A DNA stretch of 64,000 nt from Astropecten irregularis. Its lineage: Eukaryota > Echinodermata > Asteroidea > Paxillosida > Astropectinidae. Positions within the stretch are counted from its first letter, which is position 1; each line of letters opens with the position of its first letter. The notes beneath the pieces are model-generated. The model was given only the letters and a program-made list of their open reading frames with translations. It was not told where the DNA came from and did no database searches. Shown here piece after piece: positions 55,634 through 64,000 of this stretch. Both the position numbers and the translations under genes were made by a program. The DNA lies in contig OZ020255.1 of NCBI GenBank assembly GCA_963971285.1, positions 15,334,931-15,398,930 on the forward strand, read 5' to 3'.

Positions 55634-56385
55634 AGGGCCTGCCTGCTACACAACACTTGGCTCAACAGCACAAATATCAAACATTCGGTATCATAACTTA
55701 ACTTTATTCATTCTTTCACTGAAAACTACTTCCAAAGATTTGGTTGAAAATCAAATAAAAAGACTCAATTTTTCCGGCCATTTTCCAAGAAACTGAGCAA
55801 CATGATATTAAGATGAAAATGTTTGATTGTTTGAATGTTTGTTTTAGTTTGCCTCTATTACCCAGATTTTGCTTAAATAAATAATACAATGTTTAAAAGA
55901 GATAACCATAGATATTTGCCATCTCTATGGTAACTGCAGTTGTATTATCATTTCATAAAATCGAGATAATATTCATTGTATGCTCAGTTATTTCAGTTCT
56001 AATTACAGAAGAAATATACAAACAATGAAAGAAAAATAAGCCATGCATACTTATTGCAAGATTGCAGAGCTTATGTAAAAATAGATCAACACATTAGAAT
56101 AACTGGAGAGAAATAACAAAATATATCAATAAAATTGTATGAAAATAATGTTTTTATGATGTGAGTTATTAAGAGCAATGTTACTCAGAAAATAATATGA
56201 AATGGAAAGGCTTAGATGTATATTTAATGTGTAGCCATTTCAAATTGGCAGGTGATCCTAGATAAATTCAACCAGCACGTAATACCCAGCAAAACTTTAC
56301 CCAGATAAGCGATATATAATTTGGCTTAAATATCAAAAATATCCTAAAGTATCCATTCTTTATTTTTTTGTTCTTTGGGGGGTGA
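55634..56385 (+). other. Probable 3'UTR
   Basis: AT-rich sequence after the stop without repeats. AATAAA hexamers at 55754, 55876 and 56129 could serve as polyadenylation signals; I cannot tell which is used. Confidence 0.6.
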
Positions 56386-56387
56386 GT

Positions 56388-56580
56388 AGTCTTGATCCAA
56401 GACTGATATTATCGTTTTCCCCGCTCCGACAACACCACTGGTGTATAACAAGCCCGCGTACCAGCGGCGGAACGGCACAGGTACCAGTGGCTGCAGGTCA
56501 GCGAGTTCATTGAATATAGCCCCCTCTACTGGTGTTTTCAGAGCCGGACAAACAATAATATCAGTCTTGGATCAAGACCA
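56388..56580. mobile_element. Fold-back element with GTCTTGATCCAAGAC ends
   Basis: agtcttgatccaagactgat and atcagtcttggatcaagac are inverted; ggggtgag flanks both sides. Related element at 63151-63254. Confidence 0.8.
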
Positions 56581-56621
56581 GGGGGTGAGGGGCGAGAAAC
56601 ATTTTTTGCTTGTCTAGCATT

Positions 56622-56986
56622 AGGGAGCCCCTTTTAATTACTGTGGTTCTTATTTCCGACCGAAAAAAACACACCTTTTTTTGCCACCGACCCTGTTCAG
56701 AATGACATAATATAAATTCAAGAAACAAAAAAACAAATTTCAGAATATCTGGAGAAAACTTTTGCCAATAGGCCTACATTTTTATACTTTCTATCACAGA
56801 AATAATCAGACAAATGTTCAAACGAGATTAGAGTGAATATAATGAATATTTCTCATCATTTTCTTCAGGTTTTTGTGTATTCAGCCATATTTTTTTCCAC
56901 CCAACTTTTGTTTGTGTCCGACCGACCGACCCTCCCTCAAGGTGAAAAAGAAATGAGAACCACAGTTATAAAAAGGGGCGCCCTTA
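56622..56986. mobile_element. Fold-back element with GGGGCGCCC ends
   Basis: gggagccccttttaattact and gttataaaaaggggcgccct are inverted; gaccgaccgaccctccctca inside. Partial copy at 59700-59964. Confidence 0.75.
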
Positions 56987-59040
56987 CATCAAATTTATTT
57001 AGATGAGATGAGATTAAGATAAGCAAATACACATTTTTGTTGCATTGAGTGAGTGGTCATAAAACACATGATATCTTTGAGTTTGATTTACAAATAACAC
57101 ATTTAATCAGAGTGTTAGAAAGTTTAAGAATTGAAATAAGAATATTATTTGTTGTAACATTGTATGTATTGTTACTTTGATTTTGCTGTGGTAATATACT
57201 GGTTAAGTTTGTTTTTCCTATACACAGACTGGAAGCATATTTGTTACATTACTTGGATTTTGTGGTGATAATACAAATGAAAGTTTGATTCATATACTCA
57301 GATGATATTGAAATACATATAATTAATTTTTAATGAAAAATATAAATTTTTGTATTTTCTCTTTTTAATAAGATTGTTTTGAAATGTTGACACACTGATG
57401 TCGTATGTGTCTTAATCTTCCCATGCACACTCATATCCATCTTCAAAGAGTTTACGGTGTCCTATGACACCATGATCAACAAAAGACAATTCAATATTTA
57501 GAAATTTGGCATATCCATTAATTTAATGAATTCCCCCTAAAAAATTCCCACTTAGTGATCGGAAATGCAAAAGGTAATACACAAATAGACAAATATTTTG
57601 ACATATTATTAATTTAAGACAAATTACTAATTTGCATTTCATTGATGATATGCCAACAAATTTATAAGGCTAATAATGGGTTAATAATATATTGACTAAG
57701 TTGATATTATTACTGTAAACATATCATGGCATTAAAGAGAGTAAGAATCATCACTTTGAACTTGACTATCAAAGAGTTGGAAAGAAATTTATGTCTTAAA
57801 TCAAAACAATGTTTTCAATTTATTTTGCAAAAACTACCTTGTCTGGCAAACAATATCTAACATTTTAACATCTAACAGCTTCATCTCCCGCTCAAGGCTT
57901 TGGTTGCTTTTTTGTAAAGTTGAATTTGGATTAATAAATTCACAGCAAACTAGATACAAACAGCCAATTAATGTTACTGTTTGTTACTTGTATTTATAAG
58001 CGTTCAATTACACTTGTATAAAATGAAACATTCATGCCTTCATTGTAAAAATGCCCTTCCTGGGCGAACATGCATTTTCAAATTATTCTTAGATTAATTT
58101 TCTTGCTCCAAAAAGTTCCAACAAACTATGATGACATTTTGCAGGATTTTTTTGCATTTTTGAAAAGTGGATCATCTTCAGTGACAGGTGTTATAGTAAG
58201 TAATGGGTGGTCCCATGAGAATGGATCTGCCAGGGAAGCAGCTTACTCAATATTAATTGTGTGAGGATTGCATGGTCACTACACCAAATTTCACTCCTAA
58301 AAAAAAAATTTCAGAGTTTCCCAGAGGATCAAATTCAGGATAAAATCACGCCAGAACGTCAGCCTTTTAGTTACAGCACAGCACCGTGATTCTCTCCAGT
58401 CTCAAACTCCATGGTGACGGTAACCTTGATATGCTTAATCAACCGTCCGCCACACGCAGACGTGATGAAAATTAAGGGTCAAGGTTTTCTTATTATGATA
58501 TCCCTCAAGTACAATTTCAAAAAAGGGGGCGCGGGGCTAAGGAGAACAGAGTAGGATTCTCACCCAATGCCCTTGGTACTTGTTTAACATTTCATCTGAT
58601 TTATGTAAAATGTACTCATGTCCTTCTTTGATGAGAAGCAATTATTCTAATCGTTATGGAAACAAAAGACATGGTTACCCGGTGCTATTGATAAATTTAA
58701 CCTGGCAACTGACGTGAACAAACCTTTGAGGAAGTACTTTGTCACAATTGCCACATCATCTCTCTCTGAATGTATGGATGTGTTCAGGAATTCAACAAAT
58801 GTAGGGCCTACGTCTCTTCTTATCATCCTTAAAGATGATATCTCCTAATTTGGGTCTGTTGATGGTATTGTCCTCCTTCAGGATGGCATTGCCGAAGTGT
58901 TTAACAATCATTTCCTACGAGGGCTTGTTGGGCTCAACCACTTGTGCAGGAGAAGGAACAAAGATATTTGTGTGTGTATTTTTCCATAAAAATTAGGAAA
59001 ACTACGACAACAAATCTTTAAATAAAAGAGACTGAAGACT
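56987..59040. other. Intergenic or distal 3' region
   Basis: About 2 kb, strongly AT-rich. No frame with domain similarity, RNA gene or clear repeat seen. Confidence 0.6.
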
Positions 59041-59190
59041 AATGCCGGCTGTTTTTCATTTTCTTCAAAAACTGGGCACCGCATGGGACTGAAACTTTTT
59101 CTGGCTTTTTCTGTAGGCCTACCTGTCTTGATATAAATTTTCTGCCCATAAATCTGTATTTCTTTGATAAAAACCAAAGTATGATTACCT

Positions 59191-59574
59191 TTAAAGGCAT
59201 TGCATACGTTTGGTAATGACTCTGAAAATTTATGGCAATAAAAACTTACTTGGTGAGAAGTACAGCTGCTTTGGATAGTATAATGCATATTGAGAAACGT
59301 TCAATTCGAAGTACCGCGGTAATGGAAAAATATGTCACTTTTTATCTCCAAAAATTATGAATCTGAGAAGCGTTATGGCCGTAACGCTTCTCAGCTATTG
59401 ACTTACTGTTCTCTGGCGTAAAATAACCGCTCTAGTTTGTCGCCAAAATCTCAAAAACGCTACCACCTTTTGAAGTGAAACTTTCACAGGTTAGTTTTAT
59501 GGTATATATAAACAATTATATTGGTTTGAAACAAACATTAGGCTCAAATTACCAAACGTATGCAATCCCTTTAA
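59191..59574. mobile_element. Fold-back element nested in family A
   Basis: aaaggcattgcatacgtttg and caaacgtatgcaatcccttt are inverted. Family A sequence lies on both sides (59045-59190 and 59575-59650). Confidence 0.75.
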
Positions 59575-59699
59575 AGATAGTATCATATACTTTGGTTTTC
59601 GTCAAAGAAGTACATAATCATGGGCAAAAATATTATGAAGGAAGATACAGTCACAGAAAAAGAATTCCCAGAATTTCTGGAGACAAAATTTGTCTCCAA

Positions 59700-59964
59700 A
59701 AATTCTGGGAATTCTTTTTTTTTTTTGTCGCCAATAGACCTCCAATTTTTATACTTTTTATCACTGAAATAATACAAAAATATTCAAACGCGATTACAGT
59801 GAGTACAATAAACATCACTTTCTTTAGGTTTTTGTGTATTCAGCCAGGTCTTTTTTTTCCACTGGAAAATAGTTAGGGCCAAACTTGTTTTTGTTTCGAC
59901 TGACCGACCCTCCCTCAAGGTGAACAAGAAATGAGAACCAAAGTTATAAAAAGGGGCGCCCTGA
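59700..59964. mobile_element. Partial copy of the GGGGCGCCC element
   Basis: gaccgaccctccctcaaggt and ttataaaaaggggcgccct match 56622-56986. Confidence 0.65.
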
Positions 59965-60645
59965 TGCACCAACATCACTCGTACCCAGATTCATTTCACA
60001 GCCCGTCAGCTGGGATTGCATGGGGACATTTCCATCAACTTATAAATAATTTTACATCGGTGTTGAGACAGGTCGACACTTGAGCTGGCCCTATAGCGCT
60101 TGTATGGTAAAAATGACTTTTAAGGGAAAATAAACCAGTTGGGAAACTTACGTATTGTTTTAAAATGACTGTTTCATTCAGCATTTCAGCAATTAAGTTG
60201 GGCGAAAATACTTCACATGCTTTTGAATTATGATAGATTTTGTGTAAAAAATGTGTTCTCAGTTTACTTGGCATTGTATTGATGAGATAATAGAAATGTA
60301 AATCAATATAATAGAAAACCTGGCTATCGAGCAGCTTTATGGCAAAGACCCTATCTCAAATTAAATTACACTTAATTCTGTAGGCCTACACATTATTCAT
60401 GGACCTATCTTTGACTTGGAATATTTTGTCAAGAAAGGAATAATGTTTAACCGACTTATCTGTAGGATCATTCGTTTTTCCAATCAAAATAGCATTTTTG
60501 TGTACATTGACGTGACGATCACGGTTAATAATATTGCGTGTGAGATTGGCCTTTCAAACATTCAGAAATGAAAATAGCGCCCTCAAGTCAAATTGTCATA
60601 CACACCATGCCACTGATAGATCAGTGATACACACGCACACTTTAT

Positions 60646-60729
60646 TAGACTGGTTCCCGTTCCTTACAGTAGTCTCTCTGACGTCTATCGTCACTATATA
60701 TTTGATGTATTGGGACGGGAACCAGTCTA
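60646..60729. mobile_element. 84-bp element with 9-bp target repeat
   Basis: tagactggttcccgttcc and gggacgggaaccagtcta are inverted; acactttat repeats directly at 60637-60645 and 60730-60738. Confidence 0.85.
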
Positions 60730-61279
60730 ACACTTTATCAGCGTACCCAGATTCATTTCACAGCCCGTCGCGTCAGCTGTGATTGGGGACATTAAACTTC
60801 ATTCAAAGTTAAATCAGCTTTTTGTATTTACCGTGACGTAAGATATAAATCTCATCACATTACAATGAGGATCCTGGACAAGGCAGCGACAATTTGCATT
60901 AGAATAAAGAAGAATTAGTCCGTTCAGCTCTCATCAGTTTCCCGCGTCAAGTCTGTGAAAATTGGACTGTAAGTGTAACGTTAGGCCTAACTCAGTAACT
61001 TTTACTGTTAGTAGGCCTAATGTCTAAACGTCATGTCGGATCGGCACGTTGAACTGTCAAATAAACCCCGGATAGCCATGATTACTGTCACTCGAACACT
61101 TCTTTCGTGTCCTTACACGACATTCATCATCATTGCTGCATACATTTTTGGTGGCCGTGGAGAATTTAGCGCCAGATCGCCGATTGAAAATAATGAACTT
61201 GGACCTCGGTTCCAGGCACTAACTAACGTTAACGTAAGGCCTAACGTTATGGCTGTATTTGCGATAAGGCTTATTGACT

Positions 61280-61920
61280 TAGTCCGAGTAACTTGGACCC
61301 TAAAAATCGCCTTTTTTAACATATGGACATGGTCTGGCGATAGTAGGGTCCAAGTACCTTGTTTGCATTTTGGTTGCAAGAGCTCCATTTTGCAATGTTT
61401 TGCCTCTACCCTGAGTCAAAATCCTGTGATTTCACCTCCAAAACGATCCCAAAATGTCTCATGCGGCCAGCTATGGACCAAGGGAGAATTGGAGATTCCA
61501 ATAATGACAAGGTTTACTCACATTTTTTGAAGAAAAGATCATTTTTCCCCTAAAAATGGGCACAGAGACCTCCTATAAAATGAGCACAGTGTCCGTTGGG
61601 TCGGCCATCTTGGTTTTTCAAATTGTACACTGGTACTCGGAAAAAAATAGGGAAAATATGATCTTTTCTTCAAAAAATGTGAGTAAACCTTGTCATTATT
61701 GGAATCTCCAATTCTCCCTTGGCCCATAGCTGGCCGCATGAGACATTTTAGGATCGTTTTGAAGGTGAAATCAAAGGATTTTGACTCAGGGTAGAGGCAA
61801 AACATTGCAAAATGGAGCTCTTGCAACCAAAATGCAAACAAGGTACTTGGACCCTACTATCGCCAGACCATGTCCAAATGTTAAAAAAGGCGATTTTTAG
61901 GGTCCAAGTTACTCGGACTA
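61280..61920. mobile_element. 641-bp long-TIR palindromic element (MULE-like)
   Basis: tagtccgagtaacttggacc and ggtccaagttactcggacta begin arms of ~260-270 bp that are nearly perfect inverted copies. A 9-bp direct repeat ttattgact lies at 61271-61279 and 61921-61929. Nine-base target repeats with long TIRs fit Mutator-like elements. Confidence 0.88.
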
Positions 61921-62017
61921 TTATTGACTGTGGACGTGAATAGTGATGAATTGTTAGTCACACATGGACCAGTGTCAAGTATGAACCGGATGGTGTGGCC
62001 CGCCATGATCGAATAGG

Positions 62018-62096
62018 CCCGAAGCTGGTCAACTCGTACGCCAACCAACTCGTACGCCGTTTGGTCAACTCGTACGCCGACCAACTCGACCAACTC
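62018..62096 (+). repeat. Short degenerate tandem repeat
   Basis: ccaactcgtacgcc-like units repeated about five times. Confidence 0.75.
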
Positions 62097-62249
62097 CCCT
62101 TCCATGGTTCAGTCATCATGGTCATACCAACCGGAAAGCATGGTAAGCAGATAATTTACTTTCATTTTTCGTTTGTTTCATCATATTCTGTCGTTTGGGT
62201 TAGGCAAAGTAAAAAAAAAAACATGTTTAGCGTCTAGTTGCGATGATCG

Positions 62250-63140
62250 TAACCCTAGGTCTGACATGGGGACAGGGACCTTAGGGTTACGACACTTTGT
62301 TAATAAAAAGTGATCGAAACACTTTTTGGCCAAGTTGTGAAATAGAACTGTCCTTAATTTTCCACTTTCCAAAATCCCAACACAAAATCTGACTACATGG
62401 ATGTGATCGGTACTTATCAATGAGTCATATAAAACCACTTTGAATATCGAAAGATCATTTTCTGCAGAAAAATGACCCAAAACTTGTCGAGATTCCCTCC
62501 GTTCGCCGTCAATCCGCCATTTTGAATAGCGCGCAGTGTGCCATCTCGACCAAAATACGTCACGCAAAATGTCGTTTTGGCTGTTCCACCTTTCAAACTT
62601 AAACTCACAGCCCTATGGAGGGTGTTCCCAGAATAACACGTGCGCTGTGATATACCGTGTACACGCATATCGCAACAGTATGGAGGAGGTTTTTTATTTT
62701 AAGTCCGCATTGTTTGCCCATGTCAAGCTGCCGCTGACAATTCAAATCTTTCATCATGAAAAGAAGGAAATTGCTAAGATTTTCAAATGATTTCCTTTAC
62801 GAATGGTCCCACAAACAAGCAAGTCACAAACTCGGCGCCGACCCAATCCATGATCAAACAGAAATAAAAATGTCATCCACCTTATCACAGATCGCGCAGT
62901 GGTCGGTATATCCGGTCTTCAATTACACCCAAAATGATCATACCCGGTACTCCAGTAGGACAGTGAGGATATTATTCCTAAAAATATCACCGGAATATTC
63001 CATCGGAAAAACACCATTTCTTACTGCAAATCTGTACCGAGCCGGCCAGCCGTGAGCCACCGTCCGTAACGGTGGAACGAACCCGGCCGCGAACCCAAAA
63101 AGGTAGCCCTTCCGACCGAGCGCAACATGCACTTCATTTC
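62250..63140. other. Intergenic segment
   Basis: No supported gene. A CpG-rich stretch near 63040-63125 has no recognised feature. Confidence 0.5.
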
Positions 63141-63150
63141 AAGCCCACGG

Positions 63151-63254
63151 CTAGTCTTGGTCCAAGACTGTAATGCTCGATAACGGACCCCATCGTGCCA
63201 CTGCGCCCTCTCGTGATTTCATTTGACCCAGTTGCTCGCATTACAGTCTTGGGC
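63151..63254. mobile_element. Fold-back element with GTCTTGGTCCAAGAC end
   Basis: agtcttggtccaagactgta and cattacagtcttgg are inverted; ends resemble 56388-56580. Confidence 0.7.
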
Positions 63255-64000
63255 ATTTCCTATGAATTGTTTAACTTTTTCTTTATTTTTCCTTCGGATT
63301 TCCGGAGGAACCAATCAGCGCCCGCAAAAATCCAGTTGAATCGGTATCTAATGAATATGGATGACCTGTAACGAATGACCTCTGTGAACCATGCTGATGC
63401 AGTATCGTACATGACTAGTACTGTATTATGCTTCGGTGTCGATCGTGGGATCGGAATAGTGGTACTGTCATGGGGCATTCAAATAATGTCTGCGTTGCCT
63501 ACTGCTTGCTATAGTTGCCATGGTAGTATACTATTCATCGCATAGCCGGACATGCCTGATGCATGAGAGCATTGAACACTGTTAAAATATACACACGATC
63601 TATTTCTATTAAATGGTAAATACAACATGAAAGCTGATGGTATTAAATTAACACACACATTAATTGTGGGTGCGTAATTAACTCTAGCTTTCCACTAACG
63701 AGACACTATTGCATGGATTTGAATGTAGCCGCCATGTTGTGTCTGTGATTCAATAAGCACGGAACCATGCAGCCTCAGATAAACCACGCGCGCGCCCAGA
63801 CAATAGATATCTAAGTTTTTTATAATGTCTATGGCCGAGACTGTCTGGACGCGGACTGTCTCGCGTTTGTTTACATTTCAGCAGCTCCAATTACCGTGAC
63901 GCGCGCTCCCACGGCCTGCTCGGCATCTTATTTTGCATTTCAACGTAAATCATGAATATTCATAATAAGGTACCTAATTGGCATACAAAGGCCACGCCCA

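Noticed and set aside
62118..62143. Possible first coding exon of a next gene (atggtcataccaaccggaaa..catg|gtaagc)
   Set aside because: Only eight codons plus a donor-like site, with no partner exon or promoter evidence in the window.

Overview
The window is eukaryotic genomic DNA: short coding exons with GT-AG borders, long AT-rich introns and many inverted-repeat and tRNA-derived repeats. The domain style (PAN/apple-like, many FN3-like modules with WAVGTxPG and VDxTPP motifs, ConA-like, cadherin-like, EGF, one membrane segment) and the fold-back repeats suggest a marine invertebrate deuterostome. An echinoderm seems most likely, with hemichordate or cephalochordate as alternatives. This is inference; no species-specific marker was recognised.

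One giant gene fills positions 372-55633 on the + strand, and its 5' end lies upstream of the window. I chained 76 exons by hand. Every junction keeps the reading frame and the sum is 13,763 coding bases, i.e. the C-terminal ~4,586 residues and a TAA at 55631-55633. Order of parts: four copies of a Cys-rich A-B-C module (exons 1-13); a linker with two polybasic sites (13-15); a beta-rich region of unknown family (16-21); an FN3-like unit (22-23); a PAN/apple-like domain (24-25); about 16 FN3-like modules (26-50 and 59-60); a ConA-like (GH16/LamG-type) region (51-57); a Cys/Asn-rich linker (58); an unrecognised region with a third polybasic site (61-67); a fourth polybasic site and cadherin-like repeats (68-72); two EGF modules (72-73); a transmembrane helix (74); and a ~190-residue Ser-rich cytoplasmic tail ending ESDL (75-76). 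It looks like a very large type I cell-surface protein that proprotein convertases could cut. I recognise no name for it.

The introns hold a dense record of mobile DNA: a >=12-copy fold-back family with a GATC hairpin at its centre, many small inverted-repeat elements (several sharing the end GGGSCxATTTCA), a hAT-like element nested in a fold-back element with an empty site elsewhere in the window, five tRNA-like SINE families, a LINE fragment, and minisatellites of 21, 28, 31 and ~116 bp. Three hammerhead-ribozyme-like cores occur within dispersed repeats.

The gene also duplicates pieces of its own exons together with splice sites: four extra acceptor/half-exon copies before exon 29, one before exon 30, three donor/half-exon copies after exon 37, and a decayed whole exon before exon 5. 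From 55634 to 64000 there is 3'UTR and intergenic, AT- and repeat-rich sequence with no second gene that I can support, including a 641-bp near-perfect palindromic element with 9-bp target duplications.
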